Notes: a model not told the origin generated them from the sequence alone. Shown: positions 37,672 through 50,900, numbered from the stretch's first letter. The stretch is 64,000 nt of DNA from Trichopria drosophilae (GCA_030407085.1 CM059586.1:11426001-11490000), one strand, 5' to 3'. Numbers and translations are program-made.

Positions 37672-37755
37672 GAACATATTCTCCAGGGAGTGCTTGGCCA
37701 ACCAACAGTTCAGGAACACGGGTATGAAGAGGTTTCTCATTGGAGGATAGAGCAG
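37672..37755 (-). CDS. slo2: SLO2/KCNT potassium channel, S4-region exon
   Basis: An 84-nt, 28-codon minus-strand exon beginning [20 protein letters not shown] and ending KHSLENMF. The run [16 protein letters not shown] is a highly conserved signature of SLO2 channels around S4, and unlike most voltage-gated channels this segment has few positive charges. The acceptor CTTTTTGTACAG lies immediately upstream (37756 onward) and the donor GTAAGTATCC immediately downstream (37671 downward). Both ends are phase 0. The 88-bp intron to the S5 exon is typical of compact insect introns. The upstream S1-S3 exons should lie at higher coordinates on this strand, but I could not identify them before 56 kb. 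The family identification rests on remembered conservation, not a search. Confidence 0.87.
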
Positions 37756-37926
37756 CTGTACAAAAAGCATACGACAGTTAAAACTTACCCCACTAGCTGC
37801 GGTATAACTATTATTAAACATTATTCGGAGAACAAAATTTCAATCTTATCTTAAAATTTCAGAATTTATAATTTAGTAATATTCATTTCTAATATTTCTT
37901 TTAATATAAGTTGGCGCTTTCAACGT

Positions 37927-38256
37927 TTAAGGTAGTTAGACCCCGGGATAATGTATGTTGAGGAAAAATATTTAATTCCAACAATTAATTTTCATTATTA
38001 ATAAAATTGTTGAAAAGCGAAAGCATTATTATTCTTGAAAAAAATTGAAATTTGCAAAAATAATTTCAAAACAAATTTTTTCTTCTACTCTGTCAAGTAC
38101 TCTTAACAAATTATTTTTGCAGATTTCAATTTTTTTAAGAAGAATAAAAATGCTTTCTCTCTATATCAATATCATTAATAATGAAAATTACATTCTTGGA
38201 TATGTTATTAAATACCTTTCCCCAACACATGATATTCTGGGGTCTAACCACCTTAA
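37927..38256. mobile_element. 330-bp TTAA-flanked palindromic MITE
   Basis: The left end TTAAGGTAGTTAGACCCC and the right end GGGGTCTAACCACCTTAA are inverted, with TTAA at both limits. Complementarity continues inward: ATAATGTATGTTG.. against AACACATGATATT, AATTTTCATTATTAATA against TATTAATAATGAAAATT-type blocks, and AAAAATTGAAATTTGCAAAAATAATTT against its inverse. Nearly the whole element is one hairpin. The 77-codon plus frame at 38045 is incidental. Confidence 0.75.
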
Positions 38257-39261
38257 TTACTTGTTAATATTAATATAGATCTAAAATACAATGTAATTTA
38301 AGTATCAAGAAAATAAAAGATAAACACGAGTCCAATTCAGACGTTACAGAGTAATGTAGTACCGTGTATAGTAAATATTCAATCAGCGCTTACGAATTCG
38401 AAGCCAACATTTAGAAATTTGAAATGCGAACTCGAATGCGACGGAATGCAAATAGTTTCTTCTAGTATTCCGACAAACTTTGCAGGTTGCTGATTACAAA
38501 TCCAGGGTGAAAATTAATTATTTATCTCAAAGTCTTGCCAGAGTTTTGGATTAATTTCTTTCTACAATTGTTATATTGTCAATTGAGATTATCCTACTTG
38601 AAATGTTCTAATGTTGTGCATAGTATATTAAATATTTTCGACATTAAAAATGGCGGCTCGCATTTTCAATATATAAAATATAGAGGACATGTCTAAAATG
38701 TTGATTTTCTTCAAAATGGTCACTAAAGGGTTTTTGGGCTTGTGCAATTTAAATATCAATCGGGATCAATGATTAATAAATTTAAATGGTGGATTATTTT
38801 GATCCTCTTTGATTATTGAACTATATTACTTTTACCATCAAATTAATGCAATAATTATAAAAAAACTGACAAATTATACTCATTCTGGTATAGTATTTAT
38901 CATAGGAAAAATGTATAAAAGTGAAATTTTAATTTTCTCCTGTTACCGCATGACAAAAATATTTGCACCAAAATATTTATATCTAAAATGTAATTATATA
39001 AATGTTTGCCTTTGTACAAAATATAAACATTGATGTAAGTCGATTTATACGGATAAGAATCTCGCTCGTAATATTGGATCCGACATCGTGAATTTCGAAA
39101 ATATTACCTCATATTTGTAATTAACGATCCTAAAAACATAAATTTGAAGTTATGGAGCAAATGTTTAAGTTAGAAACTTCTATCGTTTTAGTAAGGGAGA
39201 CATAATAGATAAAATCATATCTTTTAGCGTTATTTATAATTCGCCATTTTGAAATACCACT

Positions 39262-40438
39262 TTAACCCCTTCGCTGCGTATGACAAAGATCTTTGTCATT
39301 TAGGACTTTTCTCTGACTGCGGCAAAAACGCAAATCTTTGTCATGCCATAAATTAGTCTAATGAAGTCAATAACATATCCAATTTAAAAACTTGAACATT
39401 TCTAGCCAGCCTAAGGTATACCGAACAGCATGCCGTTGTCCTTTTTCAAAAACATGTTGTCAAAAAAAAAGATACAAGTTCTTAAAATATGTTGTTTTTA
39501 CGATTTTGTAAAAATCTTTGTCATGAGCTATGTCGCCGTATTAGGTCAATTTCTGCATTAAAAATTAATGAAATCGTTTGAAACTTGCTACTCAGGGGTT
39601 TTCGAGGTCGCCGATTACAAATCTGATGATATATTTTGAAAATTCAAAATGGCGGATCCAATACCGCGGGTTAATGTTAGCCTTCCACCGTTAGCTTCGC
39701 TATATAATATGTACTTACACACGTTACTACGAGGAGGTTCGAGAAAGGTCTTTAAAGTGCAATTTTTTTCTGTTTTTAAATATCTTTGTTTAAAATTGTT
39801 TTTAAAATAAAAACTGTAACATATTGAACTCTAGAAATCAGTGTTTTTTCCCACATGTAACACGATAACTCAGGAGTACATAACAAAATTTTGAAATTTA
39901 CACGGAATAATCTGAATAGATAATAAACTCTGTAAAATATCTATAAAAACTGAAAATATAGATTTGTAGCTGCAGAATCGAAGAAGTTTTTGATATAAAT
40001 ACAAAATTCGGTATAAATATTCTACAAATAATCACGAGAATGTTTCTATTGCCAACCTGCCACGAGCAGCATTATTGACATATGAATAACAAATTGCCGT
40101 AATATTGTACATGCAAAAACTGATATAAGATTTGTAATCAGTTCGAATTTTGATTAAGACGTCCGCCATTTTGAATTTTCCCAAAATGTAACTTCAGATT
40201 CGTAATCAGCGACCCCGAAAACCTCTGAGTAACAAGTATCAAGCGTAATGATAAGGTATTTAGAAAATTTGTCCGCAATATTGAATTCGCCATTTTAAAT
40301 TTTCGAAATCTGACTTCAGATTCGTAATCGGCGTCCCAAGAAACCCCTACACACCAAGTTACAGTAAAATCTAACCAAATTTTCTTTCCCGTATTTTGGG
40401 CACTTTTTGTGAAATTCTCGCCGCAGCGAAGGGGTTAA
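39262..40438. mobile_element. 1177-bp TTAA-flanked element (piggyBac-type)
   Basis: The left end TTAACCCCTTCGCTGCG and the right end CGCAGCGAAGGGGTTAA differ by at most one or two positions and both carry TTAA. Near the left end, ATCTTTGTCAT occurs about four times within 270 bp, once as the palindrome ATGACAAAGATCTTTGTCAT. The right half carries three copies of the dispersed GATTCGTAATC / GACCCCGAAAACC / CGCCATTTTGAAT motif. No transposase frame, so non-autonomous. The same right end is seen at 841-868. Confidence 0.75.
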
Positions 40439-43069
40439 AGCGTAAACATTTTGAACCTACGCTGCGTCGCTGTTGCCGAGTATAAATTACAGATTTAAGA
40501 AACAATTATTTTTAAAATCCGCGATATTTTAGAAAACCCCACTTATTCTATCTTTTTGGAACGTTTTGAACCAACTCAACTGACAGAATGTCAATGAGCA
40601 CACTTTAAGGTAAGAAACATTGTTTGCAGATTTTTTTCTTGATCATAAAATTATCCAATAAAACACTAAAATTTGCGTTTAAAAAGTGTCCCGTCCCGTC
40701 CATAAAGGTTTAAATATTGCACATTCATACTTAGTAAAGAAGAATCTACTATGCAACGGAAAATTTATAGAAAATGTAAAAGACGTATTCTATACTTTTT
40801 TTTTTCACTTAACTACGTCAATAGTAGTGGAATAAAACAATTATAAATGCAAAATATACTTCAGTAAAGTTTACTACATTTCTTTAAACTACCAACTTCA
40901 TAATAACAGTGAAATTAGCTGGTGAACTACAGTTTATTGAAAGAAACAGTTTCATTATATATGAATATGAAGTTTCGTTAATTGGATGCAAATGAATTTC
41001 AGTGCAAATTGTGTGAAACAATTACAAGCCCGTGTTTCTAATTCAACGAACTTTGAGCGTATTTTCAAGTGTTTATTGCCAAATGCCAGTGTAGATTCTA
41101 TCGAGTCGTTAATAGATGCGAAGGCTGAAATGAATCATAAACAACTAAATTATGATAACAAATATAATTTTTTAAATTGAAACTTTTACGAATTTAAGAT
41201 AACATTCGATTTTTTAGAAACTTTCTACTGTAAGTTCAGTTATACTAAAAATACGAAAATGAATGAATATTAAAACTATGTTAAATTTAATATAGTAGTT
41301 TAGAAAATACATAGTTAATATTCTTAATGGGTTACTATTAAATTTATTTATATGACTTGTGATAACTCATGTCAACTATTGATATAGTTTTATTAGATTA
41401 ATATTAAACAGCTTTCATTTTAAATCAAAATTAATTTCTATTTATATAGTGCCTTCTTAATAATTTTTTTTAGTAGTCATTTTCAATCGCAATTAAATTT
41501 CCTGTCAAGAAAAGTTATTTTTATATATCAAAATATTAATTACAGTATCTTAATCCCTAATCACGATAAAGATGGAAGGAAAAATGATTCTTATTTCTAA
41601 AACAAGGCACTTTAGTCGTTGTCACTTTTAGAATAAAAAGTTTAGTTCAAGATTAAACGGTGCTTTTATAAATAAGATGTTTAAACCTAAGAAAGTATAG
41701 AGTTGACAAAATTTTTTGTAAGCTCTTTGTTTTTCTAAGCTTGTAAGGTTTATATAATGTTAAGGGGTATGTGGTTAACCAGCTTAATTGCTAACCAAAT
41801 TGGTTCAGTGGTAAGCGCAATTTGCCGACATTCATAGTTTGCCGAAGCGGACTAATGAAGTCAGCGTTCAACTTATTACTTAATTGAATTATATACTAAA
41901 CATTTAAGCCAATCGGGTATTTCTATAAGTATTTATTTAATTCTTTATAAATACGAATTTTATAATATCAACAAAATGTTTATTGAAATCATTTAAGTAA
42001 TGTTTAGTAATTTTCTAAATATTTTATATAAATTACTTTATTTATTTAGAAGTATATGAAGTGTAAAAGATGTTAAAGTAAACGAATTTATTTTTATTTA
42101 ATTGCTTTTATTGCAACTGTTTTAAATGGCACCTGCCAATTATTTCAATTGGAATAAGAGGTCATCTCCGAACGTTTGGAAAAATATCGTTTTTCCTATC
42201 AATAATGGACACTTTAAAAAAACTGCAAATAAAACTTCATATGCTGTAATAATAAAATTAAACGGAGAAACCACATTTTCCGTCATCCTGCACTAACTAT
42301 AATTAATTTAACAAAAAGATTTTGCGAATTAAACTGAAAGTGTTAAATAAATATGCTATTTAATTCTTGAAGATTGCTTAACTAATTTTGGGTTTTTAAT
42401 AGCCAAACGACATAGGTAACAATTACTACGACTACTTGGAAGACTTCAAGTGACTATTTTCATTATTTCTAGTCGCAATTTAAACTAATTATTTCGTTAC
42501 AATTTTTTTGTGTTTTTAGCAATTAAAATAAATATCGGAGTTATTTAAAATTGATAGAATAACTGTTATTTAAAACGGTTATACATTGTATATAAATTCA
42601 TTATTATGTATATGTAGAAACTTAACGAAAGCTGAGATCTGTTCTTGTCAATAGATTTATTTTGAATGTCCTATAACCTAACATATGTCAAAACATGACT
42701 TGAATATAGCAGCAATAATTTTGTTTTCGTGATATTCCTTTTTTTTTAAAGGTTATCACGGTATTTACATATGTTTATTTACAATATGGGTTTTACAATA
42801 ATATTAAGCGGTCATTCCTCGATACTATATGTAACAATCCTAAATAAATCAATTTCATATATTTAATCAACAATTAACTTAGTTAAATGTTAATAAGACT
42901 TATCACATTGACACTTAGTGAAGTTGTTCAAATATTTTTAAATTAACTATAATTCGGATATAAATTTGTTGTTTTATTTCTGATATTTCCTCATGTGTCA
43001 ATCATAATTTTTATAAATTTCATTATTGCAAATGATTATAAAAATTTAGTCATGAATATTAGTATATTA
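40439..43069. other. AT-rich DNA with one doubtful short frame
   Basis: No firm gene. The plus frame 40986-41180 has a codon-like composition in its first 45 residues (CVKQLQARVSNSTNFERIFK) and an AG just upstream in GAATTTCAG. It then dissolves into an AT-rich tail, with no domain recognised. A tRNA-like D-arm string at 41800 lacks the rest of a tRNA. Confidence 0.35.
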
Positions 43070-43240
43070 TGTAACAAGGGCGTAATTAGCGATCGCCGAC
43101 GAGTGCGAAGTTTCTCGAACGAGCGAAGCGATTCGCCCGTGTTGCATACGATATTTTTTAATACGACAGGCGTGGGGCTCGATAATTTGCGGCCGAAGAT
43201 TTCCCGATAGGGCGCAAAATCGAGTTCTACTCCCGGAGTG
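43070..43240. other. CG-rich island
   Basis: Starting at GGGCGTAATTAGCGATCGCC, this ~170-bp block has many CG dinucleotides (CTCGAACGAGCGAAGCGATT, TTGCGGCCGAAG) in otherwise AT-rich DNA. Both strands have an open frame through it (plus 42995-43210, minus 43276-43067) without recognisable domains. Could be a conserved regulatory block or a fragment of a transposon. Confidence 0.3.
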
Positions 43241-43370
43241 ATAAATATATAAATAATAGCTATCAGGAACTTGCAAACTACTAAAACATTATATATTAAA
43301 AATAATAAAACGTTAATTTAAAATATTATCTTAGAACTGAGCCATAAAGTGAAACAATGATCGGTGAAAT

Positions 43371-43775
43371 TTAACCCATTAAAGCACTCTGGGGGTACTG
43401 GGAGACCTCACACATAAATATTACATTTTTTCCCTTCTAAAACTGCACTTTTACAGCGTTTTTTTAAAAGCTACGTTTCAAGAGGCACAAGTTACATTTT
43501 TAGGAAAAAATATTGAAAATTGGCTGAGTTATGATTTTTTTTCGTGAAAAACGTCACTTTTGTATTTCATTTTTTATAACGGGTACGAATAATTTTTTTA
43601 TCAAGATCACTTATCTACATGTTAAAATGACACTTAAAGAGTATCCAGTAATTTTGTTAAAACAAAATAATGAAAACTGTCTGCGCAGGACGATATTATT
43701 TTCGGATTGGGGTCTCCCACGACCCCACATGACGTTTTGTGTTATTTTTAGATAGGTTGGCACTCTGAGAGTTAA
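43371..43775. mobile_element. 405-bp TTAA-flanked element (piggyBac-type)
   Basis: The ends are TTAACCCATTAAAGCACTCT and GGCACTCTGAGAGTTAA. Both begin with TTAA, and the subterminal parts carry GGGAGACC (left) against GGTCTCCC (right). GGGTCTC-type inner ends following TTAACCC are typical of insect piggyBac-like elements as I recall them. The terminal match is weaker than in the other TTAA elements. The 74-codon frame at 43531 is probably incidental. Confidence 0.5.
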
Positions 43776-44579
43776 ATTAACACAAGGCACTGAAACAGAC
43801 AGATTTGGTAATATCGGTTAAGAATTTGATTTTTATTTGGTTATACTAATAATTATAAATTTCACAGCACAGAAATAGTACGATAATACGGGATGTACCG
43901 GAGGATGAATCATTTCGAAAGTTTGAAGTAAATAACCGTGTATTATTATGAAGTGATGGTCATTGTTTTAAATATTATGAATTCTTGACAACTATTCTGC
44001 TGAGGTATAATCTTTTACAAGAGTTTCCGTTCACAAATATGAAAGTACATACAGAAGAAAACGATTGGTTTTACAGAAAAAGAAAACAGAAAGAATATCT
44101 AAACTTTCTTAATCAAAAGTCAATTTAATAATTTATTTACAGATTTAACAGAATTATTCGTAAATTCAAGAAAATAATTGTGCTAGTTTTACATAAACAT
44201 ATCATCATCTTCCATTTGATTAAATCTGGAGATACTTTTTTTGCGTGCAGTTGATTTTATTATTTTTGTAACTGAATTGTGAAACCATCTCGAAACAGTC
44301 AATCCGCCATAAAAAATCATCTAGAATAACTAAAGATGTTGTAAAATTTACAAATTTAGTGTAGTTTAAAAAACTATTTTTAAACAGTCTCCTAACACTC
44401 TGCCTTTACAAATCATCGCTCCAAAACTATTTTTTGACCGATTATTACAATTTTTAAAAAACTATTTATTTTTCGTTTCAAATCATGATTTTTAAGACAC
44501 TATGCATTTAATAAAAAACTTCAATATTTAAAAACTTGTGACAAATGTAGCTATCGGTTTAAATGATCAAATGACAATT

Positions 44580-44870
44580 GATCGAGGAGGGCCCTTAGAG
44601 GTTGTTAATGCTGCGAGCGACGCAGTAAACGACGCGTGCCTAATGCTCGTGACCGTGCAGATATTGACGATGTAAACATCGAGGTGGATGTGCAGCAATT
44701 GGAGTTTACTCGCAGTGCCTGATTTTCAGCGTCAAAGGACGAATCGCAAATAATACGGGCGCTTGCTCTATAGCTGCCTGAGCTTTCAGCAAGATACAGC
44801 AAAAGCGTCAGGAATGCGCCCAATCAGAAATACCACGTCTCCTTACCTATTGTTGGTTATTGTAGGTTGA
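44580..44870. pseudogene. GC-richer segment with short protein-like frames, unidentified
   Basis: On the plus strand one frame reads RRVPNARDRADIDDVNIEVD then VQQLEFTRSA and a stop. Another continues further on as SFQQDTAKASGMRPIRNTTS. On the minus strand a 72-codon frame (44823-44605) starts MGAFLTLLLYLAESSGSYRA. The composition resembles decayed coding DNA more than the AT-rich surroundings, but I recognise no family and cannot choose the strand. Confidence 0.25.
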
Positions 44871-45192
44871 AAACTGAATAGCGTCTGGATTAATGGACCG
44901 GCGACTGATGGTATTTGTTAAAGGCAAGTAATGATTAATTAAATAATTAATTGAATCTGTATAATATTATCTTACAATCGAATTATGTAACAAGTGCCTT
45001 GCAAATGGCTTTCAAAGTGCATGGAAATTAAATCGAACATTCTAAAAAATATTTAGAAAATTACGACATTTCTGTTAACATATTTTCCAAATGACCGTTA
45101 CTAAAATGACGATTACGTTTCTTTTATGGAATTTAAGAAATCATATATAAAATTTATATATTCTTAAATAGTATTGGTTTTTTTCGGTCATA

Positions 45193-46840
45193 TATATGGG
45201 CAAATCTGCGAAACCTTTAAATTTCGTGTCACTGTGTATTTTTGAGCATTTTTATTTTATTTTTCTGCGTTTAAACTGGTCAACATTGTTAAGTATACTC
45301 CAAATATATCGACCAATATATGTAATGCATCATTGATGAGATAAAAGTACGAAATTCATACCTTTGAAACTGAAAAATATGTCAAAAACGCCTAAAATAA
45401 AATGTCCCTACAGTAATTTTTATTCACGTTTGGTCCTGTAGCGATTTCAGCGTTTCTTTAATCTATCTGGATTTTTTACACGTACTAATAGACAAAAAAA
45501 CAAAGAATTTGCACCCTTATAGAGCTATGTGCCCTTTTCAGAAAGGCTGAAAAGAGTGCCTTTAAAATGTGTCCCTCGTTTTTTCAAAAAACAATTTTAG
45601 TTCATTTTTCACCTATTGCACGTACAGCATATCTTTAATCGTTACGAGTCAAACGTAATTATTTTGTACACAGAAAAAAGAGGAAATCCATACGTCATTT
45701 AAGAATGTGCTCACAAGATAAGTCAAAAAAATATATGCTTGAAGTTAAAAAGAACTTGCGTAACTGGTTAAAATAATGGGCATTTTTCAATGGCACACCG
45801 TCAATTAAAAAAGAACATTATTTGCAACATGTGTGATCGTTTGAAAAGCGCAAAATAGAGGTAACATCAAAACGCTAACATCTAATAATGTTTTTAACTC
45901 TTTGTATCACGATAGTAAATAACGTTTTCTTTGATTTTTCATTATTACAATTCCAGTTAGCGCATTCATGTCAATTTTTTACGATTTTCTGTAAGTTTAG
46001 TGATAAAATAACATATATAAATGGCTAAGAAGACATTATTGTTTATTGTTTAGGTAGTATAAATAAAAAAATGCCGGTTTTTTCGAAGAAATTCATTATT
46101 GTCAATGTTTTTCGTAATAATTGCTTAAAATTTTTAACTCGAGGGTTTTAGGGGTCTCTGATTGCCAGAAGATGCTAAAAGTTTGCACGTGTCATGTAAT
46201 CACTTTTCCTTAGAACCGCACAGCTAGTCTGTTGATAAGGATACTTACAAAAATAGAAAAACAACAAAGAAAAAGTCTAAACCTACCAGTAATAAAAAAA
46301 ACTCCTATAATTGTTAAAACTAGACCAGCCCGGAAATGTAATAAAATGTAATTATGTAATACATTTCTATCTAAAAACATGATATTTGTTGTATTTTATT
46401 CAACGTATATAATTCTCAAACCAACATGTATCTGAATGCATATACCAATGCAAAAATTGTATCATTTCAGTTCTTTTTAATTATAAATTTTACATTTAAA
46501 TTGATAATCGCGTATAGCAATTTCTCCATTGAAAGCTCTTTCTTAATATGCAGTTCAGTTAGTGTTCAGATTTTCGAAATTCAATAAGGCGGCTTCAAAA
46601 TAGCAGCTCCAAAATGGCGAACGTCTCCTTTAAATTTTAAGAGTTAAGATCACTAACATAAAAATTCTCAGATGATAATTTTCACTCTTCAGCGTTGCTT
46701 AAAAAATGAAGCACACTGCGTCATTTGTTACCTCTTAATTTATGTGACAACATATAAAAATTCCAATAATGTGCTCAACACATAAAACTTTTTTGATTTT
46801 ATGACTAACAATTCAAAGGTTTCGCGGATTTGCCCATATA
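45193..46840. mobile_element. ~1.65-kb element with ~30-bp inverted ends
   Basis: The left end TATATGGGCAAATCTGCGAA (then ACCTTTAAATT) mirrors the right end TTCGCGGATTTGCCCATATA, preceded by AATTCAAAGG. The interior has no long frame. It includes the segment 45795-45912 that is repeated in inverse at 36612-36730, and copies of the dispersed motif at 46140 and 46565. Non-autonomous DNA element of unknown superfamily. Confidence 0.55.
45795..45912 (-). repeat. Dispersed repeat segment, inverted relative of 36612
   Basis: Reverse-complement match of 36612-36730 across several blocks (GTAACATCAAAACGCTAACA, TAATGTTTTTAACTCTTTGT). It lies within the 45193-46840 element, so 36612 may mark a second, more decayed copy of that element. 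Confidence 0.55.
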
Positions 46841-47036
46841 ATAGAAATGGTTGAGTTTAATAAATCATATATAAAATTTACTAAAAAACTGAAATTTTCG
46901 AACTCTATCTGAAACGAAACAAAATTATCAGTTGATACGACTTAAAATTCCGAAACTGTAATTTAAAGGCCGATGCCCACGAATATAGATGATTTCTGCT
47001 TCCAAGATAGGAACCTCCGAGACTAACAAATTCCGT

Positions 47037-47904
47037 TATTAGGGGACAGACTTACATGAGGTGAAAATTTCCTATATTCTTTTTTCTAAAATTTGTGTAA
47101 TTTTTACCATAACATTCTAAATTTTTGGCAAAACTTCACTATTAGAAATGTTCGGAAAATTCTGATACTTTTACGTTACCGGAGTAACAGAATATTACCC
47201 AAACCTGTAACAGACAGATAAATTATGTAACATTATCCGAAAATTACGAAACTTGCAACAGAAATGTGAATATGAATGTGGGAGCAAATTAGAGTTAGTT
47301 TGGTTGGTCGTCGCCAGGGGCAGACGCGACTTTAGCACCCCCTACAAGAGGCTCCCGTGATTCCTGTTGTAGAAGTTGAGTTTTGATTTCATCATAAGGC
47401 ATTCCGTGGCCTCGATTCAGTGCATAAAGCATTTCATATCCGAAAAACATAAAATTATAGAGTACAATGACAATATCTGAATAATATTTTATTATATGCG
47501 GGACATTTTTAGTGACAGTGTTGTTTCATTAAATTTGATATGTTTTATATAATTTAGTTATCTAAATAACTACAAATCAATTTAAATTACTAAGAATTTA
47601 CACACGTAAACTATACGTAACTATATCAAAATATCAAACATGTTGATAAATTTAATGAAGTAAACAATTTTTTTTATTCATCAGTATTTCTATTACTGTA
47701 AGAAAAATTACTAAATTTTATTTCAGAAAGTTATGAAACGGTAACCGTAAAAAGCGTTACATGGTTCAGAAAATTCCTATAAAAATTTTTAACAGTGTAA
47801 CATTAAAAATTCCGGAAAGTATGATAAAAATAACAAAAATTGTAGTAATTTTTAGCAAAAGGAATAGGAAATTTTCCCATTATGCAATTCTTTCCCCTAA
47901 TAAT
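47037..47904. mobile_element. ~870-bp inverted-end element
   Basis: TTATTAGGGGACAGACTTAC near 47037 mirrors AATTCTTTCCCCTAATAATC near 47885, and GAAAATTTCCTATATTCTTT mirrors AAAGGAATAGGAAATTTTCC. Small inner blocks (TAATTTTTACCATAACATTC and relatives) are also mirrored. No transposase frame. Confidence 0.5.
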
Positions 47905-50900
47905 CATGTAGAATAGTAAAATTTCCCAAGAAATTTTTCTCCGTGGATGTAGATAGTTTAGTAACAAAATAGTGATTTAATGGAAATAATAATATTGGAA
48001 ATGATAACGTACAATTTTCCTTGAATATTGTCGCGTATATTAAAGGGGTGTTTTAATCTATAAAATATGCTGTTTAAAAATGGCATTAGCAACCATTAAA
48101 ACTCTGGCATAGTAAAAGGTAAAATTGTAATAAAAAAACCAGAAAAAATAAATTGGTGTACACTATAACGTATAACGATTGCAATGCTTCACATGTCAGT
48201 GAAGCAAAAACAATCTTAAAAACAGGAATTAATGAAAAACAAATAAATATCCACAGTCGCAGTCAAATGCAGTAACCTCGGAACACCGAATAGATAACAA
48301 CCGGAATTTTAATCTGCAAAACATACAAATTTTAGAAATTGAAAATAATTACTTCCAACGCATTATCTCCGAAATGTTTCATTAAATTACTGGACAACTC
48401 TATTAATAAAATGACAATAATTAATTTGAAAACAACATAAAAATCTCATTAGGATTATTAAAATTAAACAATACGCTCCACCAGCATAAAAGTAATTAAA
48501 AGATGCTAATTAACATTAAAACCTATATCATCTACTATTTCCCACATGATAAGAGACTAAAAAGTAGTTCTAAATGTCGAGGCATTTTATAAAAAACACG
48601 TTGCACAAATCTAGTATTTGTACAACTTGTTAAGCGTAAGTAAGCTTTTTAAGGAAATCATTAGCATTTCCATAATTATATATTTTATTATGGTATTGTA
48701 CTAAAGGACCCGGTAATTATGTTATTACACTAACAAACTATTAATAAACTATATGAAGAATTTAATGTCTGTCAGTAAAAAAAGTAGTGACTACCCAAAT
48801 TGGTTAAAAACATTAGAAGCGCTAATTTGGCTCGAGTGTTAATCCGATTTAAAGAAATTAAACAAACATGGAATAAAGTTAATCGTACATGCGGCTTTTA
48901 GATAAAAATAGTAAATTTAATCAATAAATAAAAAAGATTCGTAGAGAAAAGGTTATGTCTGAAGACCAGAAATCATACTAATTTCTCGAAATTCCGTTTT
49001 TTTAAATAGGATAAAATATCGATTGCAAATGCCAGAAATAATTTCCTTTTTATTCTATATTTAGTTTAGCATAATACTTTTCACTTAAGTATTAATTAGA
49101 ATTCATATAGCCATTATTTTGGATTTGACTTATAGACGTTGTTTACGTATTAAAATTATGCAAGACATAAGCCGGTGGCTCTGAGAGGCAGAATTAATTA
49201 ATAATATACTAATAAAACATTACAACAGGCACTAATACTTATTAATAATTATTTTTAAGTAAATTCGGAGAAATTTGTTGTTGAACATATTTTATAATAT
49301 TATGATGTGCGAAAGTTTAAAAAAGCAGTATTCTGTATAATTTTTCAATTAATATAATTTGAAATAAAATTAAACTACAGCTAAACACCCGTACTAGCAT
49401 AATGCTGGTCTGAAAAATTGTGTTATTTTCTGTAAATATTTCTTTTTCTAAAAATACGACATAATAAATCGTTGAAGATCATTCCACCACGAACGTGAGT
49501 TACGTGCCAAGTATGATCAATCGGTATGACCTGCATCAAGACAGATTGATGCTGTACTCGGAATAAAGTTTGCTAAACATGTATAGATACTTAAGTTTAG
49601 AAACATTTTTAACTTTACTAAAAGTGTTAAATATCTTCAAACACAAAAAAAGATAAATTGAATCTTTTGAAAATATGACTTACAAAAAAAGGATACAAAT
49701 TTCAATATTTCTTTAAATTATTAATCGGCATATGCCAGTTTTTAATTTGATAATCATTCCGACACGATTTTATATTTTACCAGTAATATCAATAATTAGT
49801 TTATATATTTTTATAATTTTAAACATATTCTTTTAAAGCAAATATTGTTAAGTTAAATTATCTAAGAAATCACTTTTTATAACTTTACGGTATCAGTACC
49901 GCTAAGGATTGAATAAATTCTCAAAAATGAATTTCATAAATAGAATAATCGAAAATAGGACAAAATTAAAGTTTTTTTGTATTATTATATTGGATATTGG
50001 TACGTCGCATCAATTTATAACCTTTTCACATATTATCTACATGATTGATGAAAAGTAAAATGTCGAATATAGATTTAAGATATTTTTCGAATTCATCATG
50101 TGTCAGGTTTCTATATTATAGATTATTTCGTATTGTGATCTTTTGATGGAACTACTTCAAATCATTTTTTTATATTATTATATGTCCCTAGTTTCTAATT
50201 AAAATATTATAAATTTAGTTAGAAAATGTGTTTGACATGAGCATTTTTAATCGTTTAAAACGGAGTAAATTTTACATAATACATATTAGTTGAAAATAAA
50301 ACAAAACTTACTCCTACACTATCTTTGTAGGATTTTTATTGAAATATGTATTTGCAATTATCATCATTAGCTTAGTAGTTGTTAAATGTAAAACCAAAAC
50401 CGCGAAATACTTTTTATTAAAATATGATTTTAAAGACATATTTCATACCTCCAAAAGTCATTTCACTCTATACTAATGATTAAATTATACTTCAAACATA
50501 AATAATAATAATTTGTTAACGTTTAACAGAAATAAAACTGAGACAAAACTGATTTCTTTAAATCTTAGGAAATGATATTAGCACTTACAAAAAATAGGTT
50601 GGCCAATCATTTTACTGATGTTTATTTTAACACTTCTGAAAACTTTTTCGTTCGTATTCGACATACAAATTAAAACAGTTGAAAATAGATTTCTTCCAAT
50701 ACATGCTTAAACTACAAACAAAAATTATTATTTTCCAAATGATTAATTCTTTTTCATTGCGTGATTTATCCTCTTTGGATAATATAAAACATCTATATTC
50801 TATTTGCAATAAAACATATGGGGTTTTTATAAACTTTTCGTACATTAGTGGATTTTTTTAGTTTGGATCGAAAGAAGGACATTCAACTTTATCATAAAAT

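Noticed and set aside
37471..37821. A single 116-codon minus frame
   Set aside because: It reads through the 88-bp intron between the slo2 exons and uses the wrong frame for the S5 exon. The spliced reading matches the channel, the unspliced one does not.
41800..41820. tRNA D-arm-like string TGGTTCAGTGGTAAGCGC
   Set aside because: No acceptor stem, anticodon arm or T-loop with matching spacing follows, so neither a tRNA nor a clear tRNA-derived SINE can be called.
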